Origin: Bacillus sonorensis NBRC 101234 = KCTC 13918
GTDB taxonomy: Bacteria > Bacillota > Bacilli > Bacillales > Bacillaceae
Reading direction: 5' to 3'
Length of the DNA stretch: 50,711 bases
Assembly: GCF_001592005.1 (NCBI RefSeq)
Contig: NZ_BCVZ01000025.1
Coordinates: 1 to 50,711, forward strand
Shown here: piece after piece, positions 25,589-33,578 of the stretch
Position numbering within the stretch: the stretch's first letter is position 1
Layout of the letters: each line of letters starts with the position of its first letter
Program-made: the position numbers and the translations under genes
Notes under the pieces: model-generated
The model's database searches: none
Told to the model about the DNA's origin: nothing
Seen by the model: the letters and a program-made list of their open reading frames with translations, nothing else

Positions 25589-25762
25589 TTGGATATCGCT
25601 GTTTTATCGATGGCTATGAGTCAATCCGCGCTTGCCCAAAACGTGAATATTTCCTTAACGAAAACGGCTTTGGACACCGCCGAGCAAAATGCGGAGCAAT
25701 TGATCGACATGGTAAAAGCGCCCCACCCTGTTTCAGGCCATCATATTGATCTGAAAGGCTAA
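25589..25762 (+). CDS. YjfB-family protein
   Basis: The 57-residue protein matches the YjfB family (annotated putative motility protein): start MDIAVLSMAMSQSALAQNVN and then an amphipathic helix ALDTAEQNAEQLIDMV. The frame opens at GTG 25580 inside the AAGGAGG site; TTG 25589, 8 nt after it, gives the family's usual MDIA start. Function is not known; members are often induced in stationary phase or SigD-linked. Confidence 0.82.
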   Translation: MDIAVLSMAMSQSALAQNVNISLTKTALDTAEQNAEQLIDMVKAPHPVSGHHIDLKG

Positions 25763-25873
25763 GGCAAAGAGCATGCATGTCAGCCTGTCTGGATGCATGC
25801 CCTTTTCTGAAACAAAAAAATTGCCGTCTCCCCCTTTATTTTTTCGGATTTTTGTACTATAATATTGTTCTGT

Positions 25874-25947
25874 GTCCCAGTAGCTCAGGTGGATAGAGCA
25901 ACAGCCTCCTAAGCTGTGTGTCGGGAGTTCGAATCTCTCCTGGGACG
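25874..25947 (+). tRNA. tRNA-Arg (anticodon CCU)
   Basis: Full cloverleaf: acceptor arms GTCCCAG / CTGGGAC, D arm GCTC...GAGC, anticodon stem ACAGC/GCTGT with loop CTCCTAA (anticodon CCT), T arm GGGAG-TTCGAAT-CTCTC, discriminator G. The CCA end is not encoded. It reads AGG codons. A Rho-independent terminator follows after 9 bp. DNA downstream is AT-rich accessory sequence, so the gene marks a likely island edge, though no duplicated 3' end was seen in the window. Confidence 0.95.
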
Positions 25948-25956
25948 TATTGAAAG

Positions 25957-25999
25957 AAAAGAGACAAATCCTTGATACGTAAGGGTTTGTCTCTTTTTT
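25957..25999 (+). terminator. tRNA-Arg terminator
   Basis: AAAAGAGACAAA ... TTTGTCTCTTTTTT with extra inner pairs (CCTT/AAGG). Confidence 0.93.
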
Positions 26000-26169
26000 G
26001 TTTGTGATTCCGATCGGATTATCATGTATCTGTGATCATCTTGTGGCGGATTTATTTTAATGCAAACAATGCTCGAATATAATTGAAACACCCGTTTAAA
26101 AATGCCTTTTCGACAACTTCATTTCCTTTCATTTTCAAACCACTTTTATAAACGCCATCTCTTCTTATT

Positions 26170-26227
26170 TTCAACGTGTTTTGAAAAAATCATTTTGGTG
26201 GTCACGCTTAATATGTGGTCAAAAAAA
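26170..26227 (+). repeat. Direct repeat copy A
   Basis: TTCAACGTGTTTTGAA, then GGTGGTCACGCTTAATATG and TGGTCAAAAAAACT. The same block recurs at 28332-28386 in the same orientation, about 2.16 kb away, with a few substitutions and a short length change. It holds a dyad TTCAA/TTGAA and two GTGGTC half-sites. Confidence 0.8.
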
Positions 26228-26350
26228 CTCTATATTGCCAATATGGTTGATACCATTCAAGGGGTACAGACAACATTTCGGAAATTTGGACGGTAAGCAA
26301 ATTTCAATTAAAAAGCCAATTTCCGTATAAAAAATTGACCTTTAACTATC

Positions 26351-27481
26351 CTATAAATCTAGATTAGACAATTCTTTTTTGATATGTGTGCGGAATTTTG
26401 CATCTTTTAAAAATTTGAGCTGAAAACCGTTCATATTTCGAGAAAGTTTTGCTTGCTCTAATACAGTTAAATCATTTGCAAAAAATGCAATTTCTGTCTG
26501 GTTTCGTTGTTTATCTGTCGCATACATTGCAATTGTAAGAATAAACGGAGTAGATCCTCCCTTTTGTCCCGCATGAATAAGCCATTCACGATTGTTTTGG
26601 TTTTCCATTATTTGTTCCATTACTGGATTAAGATATTTATATACATTTTCATTAAAATGTATTTTGCTGTTTAGTTTTTTCATAATTGATACATAGTCTT
26701 CAGTAGTTGATCGGGGCAAACGGTCGGACCAAATTTTTTGAAAATCCATGACCAAAGTTTTTCTTAATTGGTTTTTTTCTTGATCAGTTAGTGGTTGGCT
26801 CAGCCATCTATTATGAATGTCAATCGCTCTATTGCGGTATTCAGACATGTCCATGTTTTTTATTACTTTTAATACTTCTTTTTTTGACAGGTTCTTTTCA
26901 TTCATCAGTTGGGCAGGTATGTACAGTGCGCTTACAATAGGATATATAGGCTCATGATTTAACATACCTAAGCTCTTTGGAACATGGTTGATGTTTTGAA
27001 GGCCAAGCACCTCCATTAAGTATTCAGTATTTGCATTAGAACTGTAAGCAATCATCCCGTATGCTACCTCGCATAATGGAACACTATCTGTCTCTTTGTC
27101 TTTTTTCAATTGAGTAATCCAAGCCTCATGCGCATCACCATCTGTTTTCGGAATATAGAATTTATCTAATTCCTTTAACTTTACTTCTTTTTGCGGGTCA
27201 ATTTTCCCTTCTGCTGCTTGTTGTGCATATTCAATTGCCAAGATGATTTTGACAGTACTTGCTAGAGGAAGCTGTTCGTGTCCGTTAACATCTACCCAAG
27301 TTTCATCATTGTGCTTTATGGATAATGAGACATTTCTACTTCCTGATTTTGCTTTGACAAACTGAACAATATATTCATGATTTAACTTTTTTATTTCCCT
27401 CCGAAACATCAAAATGCCGATTCCTATTACTAAACCAAGAGAAATTACTATACCTACGATAACCCATAGTGCAATCTTCAA
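26351..27481 (-). CDS. Class A beta-lactamase-fold serine hydrolase, membrane-anchored
   Basis: The 376-residue protein has one N-terminal helix (KIALWVIVGIVISLGLVIGIGILMF) and an extracytoplasmic domain of the class A beta-lactamase/DD-peptidase fold: SxxK in PLASTVKI (about residue 75), an SxN-like SSNANTEYL (about 148) and KGG in AGQKGGSTPF (about 308) in place of KTG. True drug hydrolysis is not implied; such proteins are a poorly known accessory group. ATG 27508 lacks a ribosome site, whereas TTG 27481 has AGGGAG 8 nt upstream. The coding sequence is markedly AT-rich compared with the backbone, a sign of transfer. Confidence 0.8.
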   Translation of the reverse strand: MKIALWVIVGIVISLGLVIGIGILMFRREIKKLNHEYIVQFVKAKSGSRNVSLSIKHNDETWVDVNGHEQLPLASTVKIILAIEYAQQAAEGKIDPQKEVKLKELDKFYIPKTDGDAHEAWITQLKKDKETDSVPLCEVAYGMIAYSSNANTEYLMEVLGLQNINHVPKSLGMLNHEPIYPIVSALYIPAQLMNEKNLSKKEVLKVIKNMDMSEYRNRAIDIHNRWLSQPLTDQEKNQLRKTLVMDFQKIWSDRLPRSTTEDYVSIMKKLNSKIHFNENVYKYLNPVMEQIMENQNNREWLIHAGQKGGSTPFILTIAMYATDKQRNQTEIAFFANDLTVLEQAKLSRNMNGFQLKFLKDAKFRTHIKKELSNLDL

Positions 27482-27575
27482 TTTAACACTCCCTATAAAA
27501 TGTTTCATTTCAAATTACTATACTTACGCTGAAAAAGATGTAAAGTTTCAATTTAAATATAGTTATGTCGTTACT

Positions 27576-27740
27576 TCAATAAAAACAGTTCCTTAATGGT
27601 ACTAAAAACAACGTTGCTTTTCCGGCGATACCATCCGCAGACAGCCCTTTCGCCATTTGAAATGCTTTCACGGCTTTCTCAAGGCCACAGCCAAAGATAG
27701 AACGGAGGCCGGTTCGCCTCAGTGAATTCAAAAGGAGACA
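27576..27740 (-). pseudogene. Remnant of a peptidoglycan-binding (lysin C-terminal) domain
   Basis: On the - strand a frame ending at TGA 27578 reads RTGLRSIFGCGLEKAVKAFQ then MAKGLSADGIAGKATLFLV. EKAVKAFQ and GLSADGIAGKAT are the hallmark of PG_binding_1 repeats found at the C-terminus of amidases and phage lysins. There is no start codon with a ribosome site and no catalytic domain, so this is the tail end of a lost gene. It lies inside the segment bounded by the two direct repeats. Confidence 0.65.
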
Positions 27741-27896
27741 CAAACCTCAAAGGAATTTTTATTAACTTCATTTGTATTTGAAATAACCGATATTTATAAT
27801 AGTTTAAACTCAATATGCAGTCCTTGTTCATCTAACAATGCAGATTTACTTAATTAAAATTGAAATAAGTTAATCTATGTAAAAGGAGGATTTTTT

Positions 27897-28271
27897 ATGG
27901 ACAATCATTACCCAGTGCAAATCGAACAAATAATTAAAGCATTGTCTAAATCCTGGTCTTTAGACTCAAGCTCAAAATGGAGTAAGGATAATCCTGCAAA
28001 GGGACAATGTGGCGTAGCCACTTAAGTAGTACATGATATATTGGGTGGAGAAATAAAGAAAACAAAACTGCCTGATGGGTGGCATTTTTATAATTTTATC
28101 AATGGTAAAAGATATGATTTAACGCTTTCTCAATTTAAAGAAGACATCCTGTATATGGATATTCCCTCAAATAGAGACGAAGCATATTCAGATACCAACG
28201 AGAAACAATATAAGTATTTAAAACAAAGTGTTATGAATCATTTGCCTTTTTCAAATATTGAGTCACGTTAG
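27897..28271 (+). pseudogene. YunG-family gene broken by a nonsense codon
   Basis: ATG 27897 follows a strong AAAGGAGG. The frame reads for 42 codons (ending KGQCGVAT), meets TAA at 28023-28025, and continues in the same frame (VVHDILGGEIKKTKLPDGWH, FYNFINGKRYDLTLSQF) to TAG 28271, 124 codons in all. GQCxVTAxVVxDxxGGEIxKT plus GWHFYN is the YunG signature; YunG is an uncharacterised cytosolic protein of about 115 residues. A single base change explains the break, so inactivation looks recent, or it is a sequencing error. Confidence 0.8.
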
Positions 28272-28331
28272 CTTCATAAAATAGAGCCTATTTTTTAAAA
28301 TAAAAGTTACGCCTACTTTTTCTCACGTCTC

Positions 28332-28386
28332 TTCAATGTGTTTTGAATAATGGGTGGTCACACTTAAATATGTGGTCAAAAAAGCT
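28332..28386 (+). repeat. Direct repeat copy B
   Basis: TTCAATGTGTTTTGAA, then GGTGGTCACACTTAAATATG and TGGTCAAAAAAGCT; partner of the copy at 26170. Together they bound the beta-lactamase-like gene, the lysin remnant and the YunG pseudogene. Confidence 0.8.
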
Positions 28387-28486
28387 GTATCGATTTATAA
28401 ACCAACGTTTTTTAGTTGTTTTTCCTCCTTGCGTTCCGTTACCGCTGACAGACATCATACGGAGCTCTCTCGCCTATCCTATTTTT

Positions 28487-28858
28487 TTATTTCCGCCAAA
28501 AAGTAGAACAGTCTGCCTTATCCAAAATATTAAACTCGATTATTTTCTCAAGTAATGAGTAATCAACCGGACTATCCCACTGGATACGTACCAACTGCTT
28601 GGTGTGATCATAGCCGGCCTGCACAATTTGATCTGAAAATTGATGAATCCCTGCCATTTCAGGGGCAACAGCCATATGATGTTTGGCTACGCTAAAGCCA
28701 ATAATAAATGTGCCGTGATCGGTAAACATAGGCTGATTCCACGCAATTTTCGGCATTAAATTCGGAAATTTTTTAGTTACCCAACCCAAAACTTCTTCCG
28801 TTCTGGCCCGATGTTGCGGATTATCAATACCCGCCAAATATTCTGCAAAAACTTCCAT
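28487..28858 (-). CDS. Frataxin-like iron chaperone Fra/YdhG (DUF1801)
   Basis: The 123-residue cytoplasmic protein is a DUF1801 member resembling B. subtilis Fra (YdhG), which delivers iron for Fe-S cluster and heme synthesis. Seen: [47 protein letters not shown] and a C-terminal helical [13 protein letters not shown]. Length is normal (Fra 124). ATG 28858 has AGGAG 8 nt upstream; a GTG at 28867 is too close to the site. Whether it is the only Fra copy or an acquired paralogue cannot be told. Confidence 0.82.
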   Translation of the reverse strand: MEVFAEYLAGIDNPQHRARTEEVLGWVTKKFPNLMPKIAWNQPMFTDHGTFIIGFSVAKHHMAVAPEMAGIHQFSDQIVQAGYDHTKQLVRIQWDSPVDYSLLEKIIEFNILDKADCSTFWRK

Positions 28859-28867
28859 GTTGTTCAC

Positions 28868-29249
28868 TCCTAAAATAAATTTATTTTTAAACGGTGTAAT
28901 TTTTCATGCCAATATGCCATTTCGCAATTGAACTTTGGCTAGAAGTCTATTTTAGCACAGAATGATTCTGGCCTTCCCTACTCTTAAGCCTGCTTTTTGT
29001 GATGAAAACAGTTTTGTCCATGTGGTTTTTTCAGAACAGCTATTAAGTTTGAGTCAAGGCGATTCCCCCATGTCCCTATAGAAAAGCGGCCGCCAATCAG
29101 CTGAACAACATATAACTATGTGCAATAGATCAACGTCCGCAGGCTTTCCACCTTGAACTCAGGTTTATCGTATGACAAAATGAAATAGAAAAAGCCCCCC
29201 ATTTTATCCCCCCTTTTTGTTGGGTTTGTCTTGGATGTTGAACATAAAA
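28868..29249. other. Non-coding gap
   Basis: No gene, strong promoter or repeat seen. Short coding-like pieces on the - strand (for example 28 codons starting near 29200) are broken by stops, so the gap may hold a gene remnant too decayed to name. Confidence 0.4.
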
Positions 29250-29278
29250 AACCTTGAAAGGCAATGCCAATCAAGGTT
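29250..29278 (-). terminator. Terminator of the SUKH gene
   Basis: On the - strand AACCTTGA ... TCAAGGTT followed by TTTTATG; a GGCA/TGCC pair extends the stem. Confidence 0.85.
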
Positions 29279-29291
29279 CTAGAATTACATT

Positions 29292-29741
29292 TTATTCTTC
29301 ATCATCTTCATAAAGGTTGTCCAAAAATTCATTGATGTTATCAGCTAGAAAATACATATTGCTCATGCCATCAGGATTCTCTGACTCTTCTTCATGATCC
29401 CAAAAGTAAATCTTTTCATAATAAGGTTCTTGGGTTCCTATGCAAATAACATTTCCTGCGGGATCTTCTGCAATAGGAATAAATCCTTCAGGCAAACGGT
29501 CTTCCATTATGTCCAAAAAATCCTCTACATTATCATACATATCCCCAATTCCATAAAAAACATTTAAGACACTGGAACCTTGTTCATCTGAAATTTTAAA
29601 TGTATTTGGCCTTGCTTTACCGCCATTCCATTTTAATAAAAATTCTCTATAAAGCTCTGACAGCTTAACATTATTTTCTGATTCAAATTGTTCGATTTGT
29701 TCCAATGAAAGTTGATCGTGTGAATTAATGATTTGCGCCAT
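29292..29741 (-). CDS. SUKH (SMI1/KNR4) immunity protein
   Basis: The 149-residue cytoplasmic protein is a SUKH-fold member: EQIEQFESENNVKLSELYREFLLKWNGG (residues 13-39), FYGIGDMYDN, LPEGFIPIAEDPAGNVICIG and KIYFWDHEEE. SUKH proteins neutralise nuclease toxins of contact-dependent or LXG/WapA-type systems by direct binding. AGGAGGAAG precedes ATG 29741; the longer opening to 29783 has no site. 55 bp upstream on the same strand is the C-terminal tail of a WHH nuclease, so this is a typical toxin-immunity order in which the toxin has been lost. Confidence 0.88.
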   Translation of the reverse strand: MAQIINSHDQLSLEQIEQFESENNVKLSELYREFLLKWNGGKARPNTFKISDEQGSSVLNVFYGIGDMYDNVEDFLDIMEDRLPEGFIPIAEDPAGNVICIGTQEPYYEKIYFWDHEEESENPDGMSNMYFLADNINEFLDNLYEDDEE

Positions 29742-29796
29742 ATTACACTTCCTCCTCTTTATTAAAAGTATTAACCCCACCAATGCGAGTAAATTC

Positions 29797-29970
29797 TCAA
29801 TGAACTATTTTATCAACCAGCACCATTGTTTTTCCATCTTCATGATGATGCCATGCATGTCCTTCTGGCGGATCAGAGTCCTTATTTAAGCCAGCCTTTA
29901 AATTTGCCTGTTTAAAGGCTGCTGAACGATTTGTTGGTTTTGCCCCCTCTATCTCTACAGTAGGGTGCAT
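29797..29970 (-). pseudogene. C-terminal remnant of a WHH-type nuclease toxin
   Basis: 57 codons from ATG 29970 to TGA 29797 read EIEGAKPTNRSAAFKQANLK, then AGLNKDSDPPEGHAWHHHED and GKTMVLVDKIVH. The N..A...GL ... PEGHAWHHHEDGKTMVLV pattern is that of HNH/EndoVII-fold toxin tips (Tox-WHH) at the C-terminus of LXG, WapA or MafB-like polymorphic toxins. The frame is closed upstream by TAG, so the delivery domain is missing and no ribosome site precedes the ATG. The SUKH immunity gene follows it, as in intact modules. Confidence 0.78.
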
Positions 29971-30272
29971 ACGCTAGCTTAAAGCTACTCTCTCGACTAA
30001 TGGGAAAGAGTCAACGAAAAAAAGCGAATGAATACCATCTCAACAGACAGAATAAGAAAAGGTGATATTTCAACACATGCCGTAAAGGAGTGAAACCATT
30101 TGATTCATGTAAAATTCAAGTATTGAACAAATAAGAAATGACCATGAGACTGATACAGCTTTCAAAGCAGATGACCCTAAAAAACATGGTTCTATTCCTA
30201 AAAGAACTAAAATAAGTTTTTGCCTTAATCCCATCTGACAAAATAAAATTTCAATAATATGGAGTGAGTGAC

Positions 30273-30566
30273 GTGACTCAAAAAAATGGAGCAGACAGAC
30301 CGGATGATTACAAAAGATTTTCTTCATTAGACAAGGAATATGATGTTCAGCAATCTTTAGATAGCAGCGCTAAGACAGAGAATGTAAACACTGAAACACA
30401 AACTCATAACAAAGAAAACATAAATGACACTACAGATGTTGCCGGAAAATATTTCGACCCCTCGGATTATCAAGGAGCCACGCAATTGGAAAAAGGATTG
30501 GCCGAAACTCATGAACAGGTCAGTGATGACTATTTTGAAGGGACTATCGATCAAAATTTGGACTAG
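30273..30566 (+). CDS. DUF4025 (YozP-like) protein
   Basis: The 97-residue hydrophilic protein ends with the DUF4025 signature: YFDPSDYQGATQLEKGLAET then HEQVSDDYFEGTIDQ. The N-terminal 60 residues are low-complexity, polar and charged. Members are small Bacillus proteins of unknown role, often in sporulating species. GGAG lies 8 nt before GTG 30273, which is preferred over GTG 30264. A terminator follows. The stretch just upstream (30120-30250) holds an untitled open frame, NSSIEQIRNDHETDTAFKAD, that may be remnant coding DNA. Confidence 0.78.
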   Translation: MTQKNGADRPDDYKRFSSLDKEYDVQQSLDSSAKTENVNTETQTHNKENINDTTDVAGKYFDPSDYQGATQLEKGLAETHEQVSDDYFEGTIDQNLD

Positions 30567-30576
30567 TCATTCTAAC

Positions 30577-30611
30577 GGGACTAACTTGAAAGAGTAAGTT
30601 AGTTCCGTTTT
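30577..30611 (+). terminator. Terminator of the DUF4025 gene
   Basis: GGGACTAACTT / AAGTTAGTTCC stem (one G-U) followed by GTTTTTG. Confidence 0.88.
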
Positions 30612-30668
30612 TGATTAACAGCCACAGTAAAAATGACTGTCCTCAAATCAATGGGTTAACTAACCAGA

Positions 30669-30920
30669 TCACAAATTAAATCCAGCTTCCAAGTGGAATC
30701 GAGATGGCAGGGACAGGAGATTTCCTCCATTGAAACGAGCTGTTGCTGTGATGATTTTACAGCCAGCTTCTGTATTCGCTGGCATTTCTTTTGTCCCAGC
30801 GGCCAATGTATGAACTGTATGCTGAATCGCTTCAACGCCTGATGTATCAGTTGACGCTGCCGCTTCTTGTATTAGAGATGCGACCTGTTGCACCAAATAT
30901 GAAAGCTTCTTCCCACCTAT
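30669..30920 (-). CDS. Doubtful open frame, possible gene fragment
   Basis: The - strand reads [20 protein letters not shown], then [20 protein letters not shown] and a C-terminus [10 protein letters not shown]. Composition looks protein-like, but the only start codon (30947) lies inside the terminator hairpin of the SDR gene and there is no ribosome site. I read it as the 3' part of an older gene truncated by a rearrangement; the family is not recognised. Confidence 0.3.
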   Translation of the reverse strand: MGGKKLSYLVQQVASLIQEAAASTDTSGVEAIQHTVHTLAAGTKEMPANTEAGCKIITATARFNGGNLLSLPSRFHLEAGFNL

Positions 30921-30938
30921 GTGGAAAAGAAGCTTTTT
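30902..30938. terminator. Terminator downstream of the SDR gene
   Basis: AAAGCTTCTT-cCCAC-CTAT-GTGG-aAAGAAGCTTT with T-runs on the + strand and a weaker TTTCATATTT on the - strand. Confidence 0.8.
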
Positions 30939-30965
30939 TTGATTCAAATGATTCTGTTATCGTTT

Positions 30966-31709
30966 TTATAAACTTTTTTGAGTTGTTGGTCTGACAATTA
31001 ACTCATTAATCGCTACATGTTGTGGCTGTTGAATGGTAAATAAAATGGTTTCAGCAATAGCCATTGGCTCCAACTGCTTCCATTCGTCTCCGCCCAATTT
31101 CTCAATGACACCAGGAATGTCCTCATCAGTGATCGTTTGGTAAAGTTCTGTTTCAATCGCTCCTGGAGAGATCAGTGTAACACGAATATTTTGGTCTGCC
31201 CGAAGCTCTTGGCGCATACCTTCTGTTAAAATGCGTACTGCATGTTTGGTTGCACTGTAAATAGAGCTTGTTGGAAAAATAACGTGGCCGGCTATGGAAG
31301 CCATATTAATAATGTGGCCTTCATTGCGCTCTTCCATATGTTTGTATACCGCGGCCATACCATATAATACTCCCTTGATATTGACATCAATCATCCGATC
31401 CCATTCATCCACTTTTAATTTATTGAAGAAAGAAAGCGGCATCAAGCCCGCATTATTGATTAGGACATCAATTTTCCCATATGTTTCAATGGTTTCTTCC
31501 GCAAGTGTCTCCATATCTGTACGGGAAGTAACATCTGTTACTTTATAGCTTGCCTCCCCGCCACCTTGTCTGATTTTTTCTTGAAGTTTCTTTAATCGGT
31601 CTTCTCGGCGTGCTGCCATCATTACTTTCATCCCATTTTTGGCAAGCAGCTCAGCCGTTGCCGCCCCCATTCCACTACTTGCTCCTGTAATAATTGCAAC
31701 GTTACTCAT
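30966..31709 (-). CDS. SDR-family oxidoreductase
   Basis: The 247-residue classical short-chain dehydrogenase has TGASSGMG (8-15) for NAD(P), NNAG (86-89), catalytic Ser in NMASIAG and YSATK. An Arg after the second strand (AARREDR) suggests NADP(H) preference. Many homologues next to MerR/AdhR regulators act in aldehyde or ketone detoxification. It is divergent from the MerR gene and its promoter has the 19-bp spacer and dyad expected of a MerR-activated gene. Confidence 0.9.
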   Translation of the reverse strand: MSNVAIITGASSGMGAATAELLAKNGMKVMMAARREDRLKKLQEKIRQGGGEASYKVTDVTSRTDMETLAEETIETYGKIDVLINNAGLMPLSFFNKLKVDEWDRMIDVNIKGVLYGMAAVYKHMEERNEGHIINMASIAGHVIFPTSSIYSATKHAVRILTEGMRQELRADQNIRVTLISPGAIETELYQTITDEDIPGVIEKLGGDEWKQLEPMAIAETILFTIQQPQHVAINELIVRPTTQKSL

Positions 31710-31813
31710 AAATTAGATCCTCCTCATGATTTTGTATACGATTGCATCGTTTAGCTTGATAAAAACCACCTGCTATACCAGCTTCACCGCCCCCTTCGAA
31801 GGAAGTTACTCTC

Positions 31814-31844
31814 ATCATATAAATTAGAGTAAACTATAAGTCAA
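31814..31844 (-). promoter_or_regulatory. MerR-type promoter of the SDR gene (19-bp spacer)
   Basis: On the - strand -35 TTGACT (31844-31839), 19-bp spacer, -10 TATGAT (31819-31814). The over-long spacer is the mark of promoters activated by MerR proteins, which untwist the DNA. The spacer contains the dyad TTATAGT-TT-ACTCTAA (31839-31824). Confidence 0.8.
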
Positions 31845-31924
31845 ACGTTCTTTTTATAAACTTGAATTTTGTTTTAAAACGTTGATATTAAGCGGTTTTT
31901 CACTGATTATCATAAAACAGCAAA

Positions 31925-31971
31925 TTGACGAAAGAATTCAAATTCCTTAAAATCCATTATAGTAACTCTAA
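31925..31971 (+). promoter_or_regulatory. Promoter and operator of the MerR gene
   Basis: -35 TTGACG (31925-31930), 17 bp, -10 TAAAAT (31948-31953). Immediately downstream, over the start site, is TTATAGT-A-ACTCTAA (31957-31971), nearly the same dyad as in the SDR promoter, which points to autoregulation. Confidence 0.75.
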
Positions 31972-31988
31972 GCGAAAGGAGAAAAACT

Positions 31989-32369
31989 ATGGCCACTTAT
32001 ACAATTAAAGAGGTTTCCGAAATGACGGGGATATCCAACTACACGCTGCGTTTTTATGAAAAAGAAGGAGTATTGCCTTCTGTCAAGCGTGATGAAAGTG
32101 GAAAAAGAGCATATGACGAGGAAAACATAGAATGGCTTCATTTTGTTGTGGCACTGCGCTCAACCGGCATGCCCCTTTCCGAAATTAAGCAATACGTCAA
32201 TTGGTATAAAGAGGGGGACAGCTCCCTTCCAAAACGCAAACAAATGATGATTGACCATAAAGCAAAAATCGAACAGAAAATGAGGGAACTATATAAATAC
32301 CTTGAACAAATCAACTACAAATTGGCACTTTATGATGTACAAGAAAAAACGCTAAATCAGTTGCCTTAA
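31989..32369 (+). CDS. AdhR-like MerR-family regulator
   Basis: The 126-residue regulator has a MerR winged helix at 1-70 (YTIKEVSEMTGISNYTLRFY, EKEGVLPSVKRDESGKRAYD) and a dimerising helix (residues 80-115). It resembles B. subtilis AdhR (YraB), which senses aldehydes through a conserved cysteine; no Cys is present in this protein, so sensing must differ or use a co-regulator. It is transcribed divergently from the SDR gene. GGAGAAAAACT precedes ATG 31989. Confidence 0.85.
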   Translation: MATYTIKEVSEMTGISNYTLRFYEKEGVLPSVKRDESGKRAYDEENIEWLHFVVALRSTGMPLSEIKQYVNWYKEGDSSLPKRKQMMIDHKAKIEQKMRELYKYLEQINYKLALYDVQEKTLNQLP

Positions 32370-32653
32370 GATCTCGTGTGTTGTGTTCGAAAATTGGTAT
32401 TTTACCGGACCTCTTCACAGGAGAAGTTTTTTATACAGCATGTCATCCATGATTGGTCCGGGGCGCAGCCGGTTCAGGCTCCCCCCTTCTATCCCCAATG
32501 CATGTTCTGATACTTCAAGAGCTTCACGGCAGAACACGTTTCAGAAAAAAGCACCGCCCCACCTGCCCGATCGGCATCCACTGTAGTTGTTTCTCAAGCT
32601 CTCTCAGCCGCCGGCTGTCTTGTTGAAACGTTTGTTCATTACAAAAAAAAAAA
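32370..32653. other. Gap with scrambled coding-like pieces
   Basis: On the - strand three frames carry short protein-like stretches (for example EALEVSEHALGIEGGSLNRL and QTFQQDSRRLRELEKQL) that break into each other near 32530, as in a frameshifted remnant. I do not recognise the parent gene. Confidence 0.35.
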
Positions 32654-32690
32654 GACAGTGCCGATTTGCCAGACACTGTCCCTCTTTTTT
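32654..32690. terminator. Bidirectional terminator after tmrB
   Basis: GACAGTG ... CACTGTC with a run of 11 A before it (T11 on the - strand, for tmrB) and CTCTTTTTTTG after it on the + strand. Confidence 0.88.
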
Positions 32691-32764
32691 TGTTTGATTG
32701 GTTGATGTGCTTCATCGGGACTTTTGTAAATCTCAGGCCAAAGTCAGCCTGTATCGCTTTTTAA

Positions 32765-33352
32765 TCAACGTATATGATTCAGTTTGACAATCAATCTGTC
32801 GATAAATCTTTTCATGCTCCCTCTTGTATCAGGTTCAATGACCAGGCCCGCTTTTTCGGCAATCGTTTCTGCGACGTTTTGGATAGAAATATGATCCGTA
32901 TGGAGATGCTCTTCGAAAGTTTGATCTGACAGGCCTTTGATGCATCGGTCTATTTGCTTTGCGGCCCAGGAATTTTTCCCTTCAGCTCTGGAGCGAAGAC
33001 GTTTGTGTAAAGTGTCTTTTGAAGCTATAAGTGTAAAGTGATTAACCGTTCGGCCGTCTTGTCTGAGCCTGCCGATGATTTCGTCAAAATAGCCGGGGTC
33101 CACAATCGTCATGGGCACAATGATGACGCCGTTATATGTATCGGCTAAGTAGGAGAGCATGCTGTAATTGAACTCGCGCCATAAGGGGTAATGCTGAAAA
33201 TCATCTTCTGCGATTTCCCGCGGAATCATGGAGCGCAGCGCAAATCCCATTTTTTCCGGATCATACACGTAAGACTTTTTCAATCTTCTCTGCAGTTCAA
33301 ACGCCGTTTGTGTTTTTCCGGAACCGAAGGCTCCGTTTATCCAAATGATCAT
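32765..33352 (-). CDS. tmrB: TmrB, tunicamycin-resistance ATP-binding protein
   Basis: TmrB is a membrane-associated ATP-binding protein of B. subtilis that confers tunicamycin resistance by binding the drug. The 195 residues (B. subtilis 197) are very close throughout: [20 protein letters not shown] with the P-loop at 7-14, [48 protein letters not shown] and a C-terminal amphipathic helix [13 protein letters not shown] thought to bind the membrane. GGAGG lies before ATG 33352; the opening to 33397 is unneeded. It is a single gene here, amid accessory DNA. Confidence 0.93.
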   Translation of the reverse strand: MIIWINGAFGSGKTQTAFELQRRLKKSYVYDPEKMGFALRSMIPREIAEDDFQHYPLWREFNYSMLSYLADTYNGVIIVPMTIVDPGYFDEIIGRLRQDGRTVNHFTLIASKDTLHKRLRSRAEGKNSWAAKQIDRCIKGLSDQTFEEHLHTDHISIQNVAETIAEKAGLVIEPDTRGSMKRFIDRLIVKLNHIR

Positions 33353-33578
33353 CACAGATCCTCCCTTCATATTTTTTCTCTTTCGAAAAAGGACCAAAAC
33401 ACTTTATATATACATTCGTTATTACCTGTCACACTTGTGATCATCTTTTTGAAAACATTTGTTGATTTAAATTTAAAGTTTTTCCGCAAAAAAGGACATC
33501 ATTTTCTTTCTATTAGTGCTATTATCTTTCCATCCTATTCACAAAATAGGAAAATAAAGAGAAGGAGTGTTGACAAAT

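Noticed and set aside
25874..25947. attL/attR pair at the tRNA-Arg gene
   Set aside because: No duplicate of the tRNA 3' end and no integrase were found by eye in the window, so an att site was not annotated.
26102..26296. 64-residue + strand ORF
   Set aside because: No ribosome site, unnatural composition, and half of it is the direct repeat also found at 28332.
28343..28555. 70-residue + strand ORF
   Set aside because: Starts inside the second direct repeat, has no ribosome site and overlaps the 3' end of the frataxin-like gene.
32524..32715. 63-residue - strand ORF
   Set aside because: Begins upstream of and reads through the tmrB terminator hairpin including an 11-T run.
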